From positions 1 to 64,000 of the forward strand of contig CBFHTK010000009.1 of NCBI GenBank assembly GCA_965658745.1: a stretch of 64,000 bases of DNA, given 5' to 3'. The notes beneath the pieces are model-generated. The model had not been told where the DNA came from. It ran no database searches and saw only the letters and a list, made by a program, of their open reading frames with translations. Within the stretch, counting starts at the first letter, position 1, and every line of letters starts with the position of its first letter. Positions 17,501-25,827 of this stretch are shown here, one piece after another. Source of the stretch: JAHDFB01 sp965658745. Lineage in GTDB: Bacteria > Bacteroidota > Bacteroidia > Chitinophagales > Saprospiraceae. Position numbers and translations under genes: made by a program.

Positions 17501-18705
17501 AGACTTTGTAGATTTGGGACTATAACACTGGCTGGTTTTGTTCCTTTAGCAATTTCGTTCATCAGGTGATGAAACTCCCATCCGTAATTGGCGTTGAAAG
17601 CTGAATTCAATAACCATAGTTTGGATGCATCTTCGGCAATCATCCAAACATCCTTTATCGCATCAAGTTTATCTCTCGTTTCATTCCAAAAATCAGCTGG
17701 AACTTCGCCTGCTACATCACAACGAAATCCGTCAATGTCACATTCTTGCACCCAGAATTTCATCGCTTCTGCCATGGCGTCACGCATGTAGTACATGTCG
17801 TAATTGAGATCAGCAACATCTGACCAGTCGTAAGGAGCGATGATTTCACCGTTTTCGTCATAATTATACCAGCTTGGATTTGTATTGATCCAAGTATGGT
17901 CGCGGGATGTGTGGTTGCCCACCCAGTCGAGGATCACCTTAAAGCCCAGTCCATGCGCCTTGTTTACCAGTTTTTTGAAGTCATCCATTGTGCCAAATTC
18001 GGGATTAATGGCAGTGTAGTCTTGGATTGAGTAATAAGAACCCAGTGTTCCTTTACGGTCCTTGACGCCAATCGGTTGGATGGGCATAAACCATAATATA
18101 TCAACACCCATTTCTCGCAATCTCGGTAGGTGCTCCGAAAAAGCATTGATGGTCCCTTCTTCTGTATATTGACGAACATTGACTTCGTATATTGAGGCAT
18201 ATTTTGACCATTCAGGCGTTTTGGTTACGCTAACAGGCATGGTTTCAGGCTGTTGCCTAAAATTGGTTTCACTAAAATAGATGTAGAAATCTTTATCTCC
18301 CGAGTCTTTCCCAACTTTGGAGCCATCTGCATTACGAAAAACATAATTCAAAGCAGTTACGTTACCGCCAGTAGCAGGAATTCCGTATAGTTCTGCAATT
18401 TTGAAACGTAGCTCGTATTTATTATCGCCGAGACTTTTTAGCTTTAGCTTGTCTTGATTATCACCCCATTCGGCAACCACTTTTTTCCAATCACTAGCAC
18501 TTGCGCTCTCACCCGTCAATAAGCCAGTGTGCGCATATATGTCGCAGTCACAATCTTTAAGTGCTCCATTTCCGAGAGCTGCATCATAAACTAGCACTGC
18601 TTCCTCGATAAATGTTGGTTTCTCAGGTGTCAAACTGAGAACCTGTGCTGACAGATTAAATGTGAGAAAAAGCGAAACGAATATTAATGTAAAATTTAAT
18701 TTCAT
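14518..18705 (-). CDS. Secreted GH13-GH31 fusion (alpha-amylase plus alpha-glucosidase)
   Basis: This is a protein of about 1395 residues with a Sec signal peptide (ending LSAQ). After an Ig/CBM-like N-terminal domain (about 22-160) there is a GH13 barrel (about 163-585) with all four regions: DWVGNH near 260, the nucleophile in DGFRCDVA near 325, the acid/base Glu in WMIAED near 355, and NHD near 415. A complete GH31 unit follows (about 600-1395): LDGVVLDLYWFG near 850, the nucleophile Asp in GWWGDLGEPE near 968, and the acid/base Asp in WSGDVN near 1037. Together they would turn alpha-glucans into glucose. A 100-N gap (14653-14752) hides part of the C-terminal beta domain, so the true length is unknown. 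No T9SS domain is visible at the end, so it is probably periplasmic. Confidence 0.88.
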   Translation of the reverse strand: MKLNFTLIFVSLFLTFNLSAQVLSLTPEKPTFIEEAVLVYDAALGNGALKDCDCDIYAHTGLLTGESASASDWKKVVAEWGDNQDKLKLKSLGDNKYELRFKIAELYGIPATGGNVTALNYVFRNADGSKVGKDSGDKDFYIYFSETNFRQQPETMPVSVTKTPEWSKYASIYEVNVRQYTEEGTINAFSEHLPRLREMGVDILWFMPIQPIGVKDRKGTLGSYYSIQDYTAINPEFGTMDDFKKLVNKAHGLGFKVILDWVGNHTSRDHTWINTNPSWYNYDENGEIIAPYDWSDVADLNYDMYYMRDAMAEAMKFWVQECDIDGFRCDVAGEVPADFWNETRDKLDAIKDVWMIAEDASKLWLLNSAFNANYGWEFHHLMNEIAKGTKPASVIVPNLQSLNAKYPKGTYPMHFITNHDENSWSGTIYERMGEGHKAFAVLNFTVPGIPLIYSGQEAGLNKRLEFFEKDPIDWSDTSLIPFYTKLNQMKAEHPALWNGTAGGDFNEIKNDKAENVVAFIRKKDDGKVVTIINLSGSAQDVSLSVAFDAGIYKDYFTNETITLNKRSKIKLNKWAYKVLVFQEEAPEEIRKLEKIENTDTGLRIETNDGSIFINPFTDSALEVEFVAIGEENPPSFGIDKATKDIKKKVQASLIDNGNTIEYLAGKFAVTIAKSPFNISYAYNESSLLSEEAGYYDTGINKGFRLKLDQDEKLTGGGSRVLGMNRRGTRLELYNKASYGYETEAELMYFSLPVVVSSKKYMLVFDNVAKGYLDLGKTENNILQFGAESGRMSYLLFAGNTWQDLITNYTEITGRQPLVPKWTLGNITSRMGYHSQEQVETVVGQYVKQDIPLDGVVLDLYWFGSTLKGTLGNLAWHRDSFPEPEKMISNFDEQGIKTVLITEPFIIKDTRTYQEVIDKKLVGTDAEGAPFHFDFYFGNTLLLDIFKPETQQWFWNFYKKHTDTGVAGWWGDLGEPEVHPADLRHINGTADELHNAYGHVWAKTVFDGYKLDFPKQRPVILMRSGFVGSQRYGMVPWSGDVNRSWGGLKSQVEISLTMGMQGLALMHSDLGGFAGAYEDPELYLRWLQYGVFQPIYRTHAQEEVPAEPIFWDEETKNLARKAIKLRYNLLPYNYSLFHKNAMTGIPLMRPLFYEEDDLTLFENTSSYMWGEAFHVTPITDKGAREQELYLPEGSMWINFWNDKIFSGGQNITVSTDSESIPVFVKAGSFIPMAPSFQNTESYNSELIDLHYYHHSSVSSSSGQFYDDDGSTKGAFAQNLYEILNFNSIFQKDNLAITIDPSGYDYEGKPEKRTINLIIXXXXXXXXXXXXXXXXXXXXXXXXXXXXXXXXXXNVKSAPKGLLIDESQSQFNYDSDTKTMTVQLEELGKKIVVEVTN
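14653..14752. other. Assembly gap (100 N) inside the GH13-GH31 gene
   Basis: There are exactly 100 N, a standard placeholder for a gap of unknown size. The flanking sequences happen to be in the same frame. The missing DNA encodes part of the GH31 C-terminal beta-sandwich. Confidence 0.98.
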
Positions 18706-19023
18706 TTGGATCAGATTTTAAACTAGGCTAGTCTTGTTAAACTACTTAATGTGCTTAAGCTAAAGTACAAATATTTCAGTAGTTAGAGAAGAGATTTTTC
18801 ACTTCGCTTGTAGCGATTTTATATGGTGGTTAATCTTCTTGCGGTGTTGATAATAGACAATGTCATAATTAACACTCTGGCAAACAAAGTGCCTGCCGAA
18901 TTTTATGCAATCAGCAGAAATGAAAAGAGGCACTCGAATGAATGCCTCTTTATAAATACCTATGACAGGTTTACTTTCTTATCTACTTACTGACTTGGTT
19001 TATTCCTGTCACTTATCTTGTGT
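18706..19023. other. Intergenic region with a terminator
   Basis: This is 318 bp between the glycosidase start and the CBS gene end. Besides the stem-loop at 18924-18951 I see no gene, RNA or repeat. Confidence 0.6.
18924..18951 (-). terminator. Intrinsic terminator of the CBS/USP operon
   Basis: AAAGAGGCA (18924-18932) pairs perfectly with TGCCTCTTT (18943-18951). On the minus strand the stem ends in a TTTT run. It lies about 70 bp after the stop codon of the CBS-domain gene. Confidence 0.7.
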
Positions 19024-19437
19024 TTAGTACTGCTCCAAAAGGTAATTAAGTACGTCTGTTGTTGTTACTATACCCTTTACAGCATTATCTTCAATAACTG
19101 GAAGTGCATGGAATGTACCTTGTGCAAGAAGCTCTGCTGCTTCTTTGATTTGCCCTTCTGCAGGAATAGTCTCAACTTGCTTAGTCATCACTTCTTCTAT
19201 CGCAAGCATATCGTAAACAGCTGAAGCAGCTTTGCCATTCTGTACACCAGTTACGTATGAGATCCGCTCCAAATCAGTTTTACTGATCATTCCAATCAGA
19301 GCGTCACCTGAAACGACAGGTAAGTGGTGTATATTATTGTCTTCAAAAATTTTTGCTACATCTGAAATATTGTTGGTTGTGTTTACTGTAATTGGTTCAG
19401 AAGTCATAATTTTTGAAACTGGAGTTCGCTTTTTCAT
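19024..19437 (-). CDS. CBS-pair domain protein
   Basis: This 137-residue protein consists of two CBS motifs (a Bateman module). The first is at about 9-65 (KIMTSEPITVNTTNNISDVA, then HHLPVVSGDALIGMISKTDL) and the second at about 78-135 (EEVMTKQVETIPAEGQIKEA, then HALPVIEDNAVKGIVTTTDV). Such modules bind adenosine nucleotides and sense energy status. No effector domain is attached. It follows the tandem universal stress protein gene after about 50 bp on the same strand, so the pair probably forms a stress or energy-sensing unit. A terminator lies downstream. Confidence 0.9.
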   Translation of the reverse strand: MKKRTPVSKIMTSEPITVNTTNNISDVAKIFEDNNIHHLPVVSGDALIGMISKTDLERISYVTGVQNGKAASAVYDMLAIEEVMTKQVETIPAEGQIKEAAELLAQGTFHALPVIEDNAVKGIVTTTDVLNYLLEQY

Positions 19438-19488
19438 ATATTTAAATTTTGTTTTTAGAATTTGTAATATTGGTTGATAAATTTCTTG

Positions 19489-20325
19489 TTAGCTATTAAT
19501 AACGAGTAACGGAACATGCGATTGATGGATCATTCTTGAAGTATGACTGCCATTCAATAGACGATAAAAAATATTGTGTTTGGTACGTTTCATCACAATT
19601 AGTTCAGCATCATAATTGTCCGCATAGTCTTTTAAGGCTTGTTCGACCGAATCATTTATTTCTACTTGAAACACGGTTTGGATTGCTGTATTACCTTCTT
19701 TTAGCTCCTTTGCCATTTTCTCTGCTCTTGGATTGAAAGTTGGTTCTTCTTCATCAGCAACATATACACATTGAACAATTACTTCGTTTGGCTCAATGAT
19801 TTCGACAGCCTTTCTGATCGTTGCCTTGTCTTCGTCTTTTAAATCCGTTGCAAAAATGATATTGTCCATGAGCTTCCATTGATAGTCTTTTGGTACTAAA
19901 AGAACCGGACAAGGTGCTTGCTCTAGCACGACTGACGAAACTGTTCCTAAGAATCGATCTAGCGCACCGTGATTCTCTCCCCGTGTACCCATTACAACAA
20001 ATTCTATAGAAGAATCCTCAACTGCTTCTTTAACAACTGAAACCACCGATCCGATTTTGACGCTGCAAGTTAGATCGATATTATTCTTTATATCAATTGA
20101 TTTTTCGATACGTTCTCTGAAGTCAGCTAATCGTTCTTCAGCAACTATAAACTGTTCTTTAAAGAGATTAGTAGAGACAACTGCCAATTCACTAGCAGGA
20201 ACAAATGGTTCTAAGATATGAATTATGTGAAGATCAGTAGGCTGATCACCAACAAGAGATATTGCATATTTTACGGCGTGTTCTGCATTTTCTGAGAAGT
20301 CAGTGGGAATCAATATATGTTTCAT
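19489..20325 (-). CDS. Tandem universal stress protein (two UspA domains)
   Basis: This protein of about 278 residues has two UspA-like domains. The first (1-145) opens with KHILIPTDFSENAEHAVKYA and ends with the nucleotide-binding signature VMGTRGENHGALDRFLGTVS followed by APCPVLLVP. The second (about 150-278) is more divergent and ends VPLLVINS. The first domain keeps the GxRG-x9-GS/T-type ATP-binding loop. It is cytoplasmic and generally induced by starvation or envelope stress. I prefer the ATG at 20325 over the TTG two codons upstream. It is probably co-transcribed with the CBS gene. Confidence 0.9.
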   Translation of the reverse strand: MKHILIPTDFSENAEHAVKYAISLVGDQPTDLHIIHILEPFVPASELAVVSTNLFKEQFIVAEERLADFRERIEKSIDIKNNIDLTCSVKIGSVVSVVKEAVEDSSIEFVVMGTRGENHGALDRFLGTVSSVVLEQAPCPVLLVPKDYQWKLMDNIIFATDLKDEDKATIRKAVEIIEPNEVIVQCVYVADEEEPTFNPRAEKMAKELKEGNTAIQTVFQVEINDSVEQALKDYADNYDAELIVMKRTKHNIFYRLLNGSHTSRMIHQSHVPLLVINS

Positions 20326-21080
20326 ATTCAAGGTATTTAGATTGATGTAACATCCTTATCTTGGGGTAAATATCTATGCATAAAGCTGTTATTGGGATGA
20401 CCAGGATCATTGTATGGAATGATGCTGATTAGTTTGTTCCGGGTTTCGAAAAATGCTGAGAGTTACGATTCCGTTACTTTTGCGTGAGGGGGAGTAGCGG
20501 GTTCCAACGAGCTTTTGCGAGGAAGGATATGAGTGGATCACCCGACCCGAAGTTGGTATGAATTCATGTGGTCAACGGCCAAGATAGTTGGTCTGAAGTA
20601 TTCGATAGTACGCATTCAGTAGCTGAGGGTCACGCCCAAATTCAAGAATATGCTAGAAGAATCTATCCATTACATGTAATCGTGTTGGTATCTGCAAAAG
20701 ATGTTCTTCATAGATGTCAAACAGTTTCAATTTACTCGATTATTTCATCATACCCATTTGTAGGATTTCATCTGTAATCGGATTGTTAGGAACTAATGGG
20801 TAGGAAAAGTACAAAAGACAGTGTTCCAAAGAAGGGTAGTACAGATATCCTTTAAAAATGCGCATTTCATCAGTATTTTATTCTTACTTTCTATACTACC
20901 GAATTGATTTTTAGGGGTGTATTGGAAGCACTGCAATAGATATTGCTTGGATTTTTTGAAAAGAAAAGTATTTTCAGTTGCAATTTACTAGTACTTATAT
21001 GGTATTAACTTATCGATAAGATATAATTAGAATATAGTCACTACTTTTAGGTTTTACTGTGAACAAAAAATAGAATGGGA
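20326..21080. other. Intergenic region with a REP-like repeat
   Basis: This is about 755 bp between divergent genes. About 20450-20560 holds a GC-richer repeat-like block; the rest is AT-rich. The open frame at 20568-20777 lacks coding character. Promoters for both neighbours must lie here, but I find no clean consensus box. Confidence 0.5.
20450..20560. repeat. REP-like intergenic element
   Basis: A block richer in G and C than its surroundings contains GCGTGAGGGGGAGTAGCGGG, GCTTTTGCGAGGAAGGATAT and GAGTGGATCACCCGACCC, with CGGGT and ACCCG able to pair across it. This sequence style is familiar from dispersed intergenic repeats in Bacteroidota. Only one copy lies in this window, so its repeat nature is inferred. 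Confidence 0.45.
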
Positions 21081-21875
21081 ATGAAATATTTACAATTAAC
21101 ACTGCTAGCATTATGCACATTTTTCGCTCTTAGTGCTCATGCTCAGAGTTATAAGATCAATGTTACCCTAGGAACAGAGCAAGAAATGCTAAATGGACTA
21201 AGTGCTGAGTATATTGCCAGCACAGGAGGACTAGATATGACAGGGATGGATATGAGTCAGTTTGACAAATCAACTCTTTACTCGATGTATTGCGAAAATC
21301 CATATGTCAGAGCAGGGCTGACTTGGGAATTGCCGAAACAGAGGGTTCAGTTTTATGCGGGATTGGTAGGAATCTTCAATCGATGGGATGATATAACATA
21401 TAGCTACGAGGATCCTAATGGTGAATACAACTTTCTAAATTTCAGTAGTCTTAGCCATGAAATTGCTGTTGAATCTGTCCTAGAAAAAAGATACACTGCC
21501 TGGGATATATTGTATTTCGATGCAGGCTTGGGAGCGAATTTTGGCTATAGTTTTGGCGGATATGCACAGGCATCGTATCGGACGCAAGAAGATGTTCAGC
21601 TAGTGAATGAAAGAACGCTTGGAGAAATTATTGAGGGTTCGGATGTTCAAATGGATCAAGTTGTAAACTTCGAACAAGCATACCAATATGGAGATATGAA
21701 GAATGGAATTCATGGAAGAGTTTTTGGAAAGCTTGGTGCTGGACTAATAATCTTCAATCGATTTGAGCTAGGGGCACAAGTGAGATTAGGAGTTGGAGTC
21801 CGGAAAATATATGAAGCTAGAGCAGTAAGAACAACAATAGCAGGTGGAGATATGACCGCTGCTTATAGGTTTTAG
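21081..21875 (+). CDS. Putative outer-membrane or periplasmic protein
   Basis: This protein of about 264 residues has a signal peptide ending SAHAQ. The mature part alternates aromatic and small residues in strand-like segments (YVRAGLTWELPKQRVQFYAGLVGIF, FELGAQVRLGVGVRKIYEARAV) and ends with Phe, as outer-membrane beta-barrels do. No family motif is recognised. The ATG at 21081 is preferred over the one at 21075 because it begins the canonical signal sequence MKYLQLTLL. It appears monocistronic, followed by a terminator at about 21905-21939. Confidence 0.7.
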   Translation: MKYLQLTLLALCTFFALSAHAQSYKINVTLGTEQEMLNGLSAEYIASTGGLDMTGMDMSQFDKSTLYSMYCENPYVRAGLTWELPKQRVQFYAGLVGIFNRWDDITYSYEDPNGEYNFLNFSSLSHEIAVESVLEKRYTAWDILYFDAGLGANFGYSFGGYAQASYRTQEDVQLVNERTLGEIIEGSDVQMDQVVNFEQAYQYGDMKNGIHGRVFGKLGAGLIIFNRFELGAQVRLGVGVRKIYEARAVRTTIAGGDMTAAYRF

Positions 21876-21902
21876 TAAGGAAATAAAATCAACTCAATAG
21901 AT

Positions 21903-21939
21903 AAAAGGCCCTATTCTTATGAAGAGTGGGGCTTTTTTT
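21903..21939 (+). terminator. Intrinsic terminator
   Basis: AAAGGCCCTATTCTT and AAGAGTGGGGCTTT form an imperfect stem around a short loop, followed by seven T. It lies 30 bp after the stop codon at 21875. It may also serve the convergent sulfatase gene. Confidence 0.75.
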
Positions 21940-21956
21940 GATGCTGCCACAGTTCG

Positions 21957-23465
21957 TTAGTAAGTACCTTTGTATGATACTCCCTCACCAATATCAAAGC
22001 GCGCTCCTTTTCCATCAGTTCGTAAGAACATCTTACTTCCTTCAGTTTGCTCTAGCCAATCAAATAAAGCTAATCTCAATGATTTTGCTTCCTCAGCATA
22101 AAGAGGGTCGCGAATGAGATTATTCATTTCCATTGGATCTGTTTCTATGTCGTATAGCTCATTCAAATCCCATATTCCATGATATCTAATAAATTTGTAC
22201 TTATCTGTACGGATGGCATGAACGGTTGGCGTCTGTGGAAAAGGACGTTCCCAAAAATATTCGTAATATATAGTGTCTCTCCAAGGCTTTGACAGGCCTT
22301 CAAGCAAGGGTGCAAATGACTGTCCATCCATATGCTTGGGAAGCTCAGCGCCTGCTATATCCATGAAGGTTGCGGATATATCAATGTTCTGAACGTTCTC
22401 TTCAATAAGTTGATTGTTGCCTTGTACACCTGCACCCATTGCAAGGAGAGGCACTCTCATCGACTCCTCATATGCTTGTCGTTTATCTATCAAGCCATGT
22501 TCACCAAACGAGAATCCATTATCTCCCATGTAAACAATGAGTGTATTGTCCATGAGGTTGTTGTCTTGAACATAGTCAATCAGAGTACCAATACTCTCAT
22601 CAAGGGAGAGTAAAGTTTCACAATAACTGCGATAAAATGTATTGAAATCCATTTCGCCGTGATAAAGATAATCTACACCGTGCCAACTGTAGCGCTGTTT
22701 TTTAACCCAGTCTGGAAGATCCTTATAATTATATTCTTCGTCTGTTACCCTTGATTTCGGATGATCAGGCGGATACATCGTCGAGGGATAAACAAGTCCA
22801 GCGTCTTTGTATTTTCCTTCATGCTTTGGAGCAGGCGTGAATTCCGAGTGAACGGCTTTATGAGAAACGTATAGAAAAAATGGTTTATCTTGATTTCTAT
22901 TGTTCAGAAAATCCAGCGCATAATCGGTTATCGCATCTGTGACATAAGTACTGTCTGTCGGTTTTTCTTTTGTTCCATTGACATTGAATACGCTATTCCA
23001 ATAGCGTCCTTGACCTTGAAAACTAGCCCAGTAGTCAAAACCATCCCGTGGTTTGTCAGAATGTTCACCCATATGCCATTTACCGATGAAGCCTGTTTGA
23101 TAGCCTTCTTCTTGAAGATATTTGGGGAAGAAAACAGTTCCTTCGGGTACCATCGATTGATTGTCTACTACGGTATGCTTATGCGTGTATTGACCTGTTA
23201 GAATACTTGCACGACTAGGTGAGCAAAGAGCTGTTGTGACAAAGGCATTTTTAAGATGAGCACCTTCTTTTGCCATTCTATCCATTGACGGCGTCTTCAA
23301 AAATGGGACCTTTCCTGTAAAACCCATGAAATCGTAGCGATGATCATCGCTAAGGATGTATATGATGTTTTTTTGATCTTTTGCTATTACTGTATTTGAC
23401 TCATTTTGTTGTTGGCAAGCTGAGAAAAAGAAGCTGAAGCAAGCTAGGTAGATATAGTATTTCAT
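21957..23465 (-). CDS. Formylglycine-dependent sulfatase (S1 family) lipoprotein
   Basis: This 502-residue lipoprotein has the lipobox FFSAC. The alkaline-phosphatase-superfamily core is evident from the metal-binding IIYILSDDHRYD at about 33-44, the maturation motif CSPSRAS (about residues 80-86, where the Cys becomes formylglycine), GKWHMG near 128 and MGDNGFSFGEHG near 315. The C-terminal DUF4976-like part includes YELYDIETDP-type sequence. It hydrolyses a sulfate ester, or by superfamily analogy possibly a phospho-ester, on a glycan at the surface or in the periplasm. It is the last gene of the PUL operon, 39 bp after the GH3 gene, which suggests the target polysaccharide is decorated. 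The exact substrate cannot be read from the sequence. Confidence 0.9.
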   Translation of the reverse strand: MKYYIYLACFSFFFSACQQQNESNTVIAKDQKNIIYILSDDHRYDFMGFTGKVPFLKTPSMDRMAKEGAHLKNAFVTTALCSPSRASILTGQYTHKHTVVDNQSMVPEGTVFFPKYLQEEGYQTGFIGKWHMGEHSDKPRDGFDYWASFQGQGRYWNSVFNVNGTKEKPTDSTYVTDAITDYALDFLNNRNQDKPFFLYVSHKAVHSEFTPAPKHEGKYKDAGLVYPSTMYPPDHPKSRVTDEEYNYKDLPDWVKKQRYSWHGVDYLYHGEMDFNTFYRSYCETLLSLDESIGTLIDYVQDNNLMDNTLIVYMGDNGFSFGEHGLIDKRQAYEESMRVPLLAMGAGVQGNNQLIEENVQNIDISATFMDIAGAELPKHMDGQSFAPLLEGLSKPWRDTIYYEYFWERPFPQTPTVHAIRTDKYKFIRYHGIWDLNELYDIETDPMEMNNLIRDPLYAEEAKSLRLALFDWLEQTEGSKMFLRTDGKGARFDIGEGVSYKGTY

Positions 23466-23504
23466 CGGCGGATAATTTATTAAGAACTGACAATGAAATC
23501 TTGT

Positions 23505-25826
23505 CTACCCTTTATATCGTAACTCAATCGTTGCAGAAGATACATCATTTGAATTCGTCCCTATCATAATATCAAACTCACCAGGTTCAGTACCCCATTT
23601 AAGGTCTCCATTATAAAATGACAGTAGCTCTTTATTGATTTCGAAGCTTACCGTCTTTGATTCACCAGGTGCGAGTTCAATCTTCTCGAAACCTTTAAGT
23701 TCCTTCATAGGCCTTGAAATACTGCCAACACGATCCCTTATGTACAGTTGAACAACTTCTTTGCCTGCAGTTTCTCCCGCATTCTTGACAGTGATAGACG
23801 CTGTCACCGTTTCCATCGGTGTCATGGTAGAATTAGAAATTTGTATATCACCATATTCAAAGGTGGTATAACTTAGTCCAAATCCGAATGGGTAGAGTGG
23901 TTCATTAGGAATATCTAGATAATTTGATAGGAATTTGGAATTTCTTGCATCAGTAGGACGTCCAGTGTTTAGCATACTATGATAAACTGGTATTTGACCA
24001 ACTGATAAGGGGAATGAAGTAGTTAATTTACCGCTTGGTGTCTTGTCACCATAAACGACATCAGCAACGGCTCGTCCACCTTCTGTACCTCCAAACCATA
24101 CATCTAGGATAGCGTCCATGTTATCATTTTCCCATGTAAGTGTCATTGGACGACCATTATACAGAACCATGACAATGGGCTTTCCAGTTTCTTTTAAAGC
24201 TTTTAAAAGTCTCTTTTGAGGTTCTTGTAAGCCAATATATGCCATACTTGAACATTCTCCAGACATATCCGCCGCTTCACCGACCACCGCGACAATGATA
24301 TCTGCTTTTTTGGTAGCAGCCACAGCTTCTTCAATCATAGCTTCGGGTGATCGTTTATCGATGACAATCTCAGGGCCGAATACGTTTACTCTTTTTGCAA
24401 AAGCTTGATCGTCACTTATGTTTGCACCTTTTGCATATATGATGTTTTCTTTTCCTACAAGCTCTTCAAAACCTTCTTTTACTGTTACAGCAAGATCGTG
24501 ATTTCCTGATACGCTCCATGTTCCGAGCATATTTCGACGACTGTCTGCAAGAGGTCCAACCAATGCAACTTTTGTATCTTTTTTTAGAGGTAATAGTTGG
24601 TCTTTGTTCTTCAATAGTACATGAGTCTCCGAAGCAACTTCTCTAGCAAAGGCACGGTTTGATTCTGATAAAATCTCAACTTTAGCACGTTCTTCGTCAC
24701 AATATCTAAATGGGTCATCGAAAAGTCCAAGTTTTTCTTTTGCTAGTAGAATTCTACGACATGCGGTATTGATCTGTTCCATACTGACATTACCATTTTC
24801 AAAAGATTTGTTCAAGGTATTGACAAACCCTTCTCCGACCATATCCATATCAACCCCTGCTTTCAGTGACATAGCCGATACTTCTTGTATGTCACCCATC
24901 CCGTGCTCCACTAACTCATTAACAGTTGTGTAGTCACTCACAACGAATCCTTCAAAACCCCATAGATCTCGCAAGACTTCCGTAAAAAGATAACTATTTG
25001 CTGTCGATGGGACGTAATCGATCACATTGAAGCTAGTCATGATCGTTTCGACGCCTGCATCCACCGCTGCTTTGTAAGGAGGTAAGTACTCATTGTACAT
25101 TCGAACTTGACTCATATCTGTTGTATTGTATTCACGCCCTCCTTCGGCAGCTCCATATAATGCAAAGTGCTTCACACAAGCCAGCATCGTCAATGGGTCG
25201 GATAAATCTGTACCTTGATATCCTCTTACCATAGCTTGAGAAATTGCGCTACCTAGAAATGGATCTTCACCTGCGCCTTCAGCGATGCGTCCCCATCTGG
25301 GATCTCTAGCGATATCTACCATTGGTGAAAAAGTCCACATGATTCCATCAGCTGTAGCTTCACGAGCTGCCTGTTGGGCTGTTTTAGTGATCATGTCCAT
25401 ATCCCAAGAGCAAGATAATCCCAAAGGAATCGGAAAGATTGTCTGATGTCCGTGGATGACATCCGAACCAATTATCAATGGAATTTTTAGGCGACTTTCG
25501 TTTACCGCAATCTCTTGCATTTGACGAATCTTAGCTGCACCTCTTGTTCCAAATATTCCACCGACACGCCCTGCTTTGATTTTCTTCTCTACATTTTCAC
25601 TTACGACAGCACCTGTTACCGCACCGCCAGGTGTTAACAGATTGAGTTGTCCAATTTTTTCTTCTAAGGTCATTTTCGCAATGAGCGCTTCAACTAGAGG
25701 ACTACTAGCTGGTTTTGATTTTATAGCAGATTTGACTTCGGTTTTTTGTGTATTTAAGGCACTAGAAGGTGCTGCACACTGGAAGGATAGTCCAAGAATG
25801 ACGATAAGCAGAAAAGTATATTTCAT
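23505..25826 (-). CDS. bglX: GH3 beta-glucosidase (BglX-like) lipoprotein
   Basis: This 773-residue lipoprotein (lipobox LSFQC) is close to the length of E. coli BglX. The order is GH3 N-terminal barrel (about 45-380; RDPRWGRIAEGAGEDPFLGS, KHFALYGAAEGGREYN), with the nucleophile Asp in GFVVSDYTT near 297, then the GH3 C-terminal alpha/beta sandwich (about 410-630; GEAADMSGECSS) and a fibronectin-III-like domain (about 680-765). It removes glucose from the non-reducing ends of beta-gluco-oligosaccharides. It follows the esterase gene with a 1-bp gap and precedes the sulfatase. A GH3 next to GH144 enzymes fits sophoro-oligosaccharide breakdown, but other linkages cannot be excluded. Confidence 0.9.
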   Translation of the reverse strand: MKYTFLLIVILGLSFQCAAPSSALNTQKTEVKSAIKSKPASSPLVEALIAKMTLEEKIGQLNLLTPGGAVTGAVVSENVEKKIKAGRVGGIFGTRGAAKIRQMQEIAVNESRLKIPLIIGSDVIHGHQTIFPIPLGLSCSWDMDMITKTAQQAAREATADGIMWTFSPMVDIARDPRWGRIAEGAGEDPFLGSAISQAMVRGYQGTDLSDPLTMLACVKHFALYGAAEGGREYNTTDMSQVRMYNEYLPPYKAAVDAGVETIMTSFNVIDYVPSTANSYLFTEVLRDLWGFEGFVVSDYTTVNELVEHGMGDIQEVSAMSLKAGVDMDMVGEGFVNTLNKSFENGNVSMEQINTACRRILLAKEKLGLFDDPFRYCDEERAKVEILSESNRAFAREVASETHVLLKNKDQLLPLKKDTKVALVGPLADSRRNMLGTWSVSGNHDLAVTVKEGFEELVGKENIIYAKGANISDDQAFAKRVNVFGPEIVIDKRSPEAMIEEAVAATKKADIIVAVVGEAADMSGECSSMAYIGLQEPQKRLLKALKETGKPIVMVLYNGRPMTLTWENDNMDAILDVWFGGTEGGRAVADVVYGDKTPSGKLTTSFPLSVGQIPVYHSMLNTGRPTDARNSKFLSNYLDIPNEPLYPFGFGLSYTTFEYGDIQISNSTMTPMETVTASITVKNAGETAGKEVVQLYIRDRVGSISRPMKELKGFEKIELAPGESKTVSFEINKELLSFYNGDLKWGTEPGEFDIMIGTNSNDVSSATIELRYKG

Positions 25827-25827
25827 T

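Noticed and set aside
20568..20777. 69-codon ORF in the intergenic desert
   Set aside because: It has no signal, promoter or coding pattern and adjoins a REP-like repeat.
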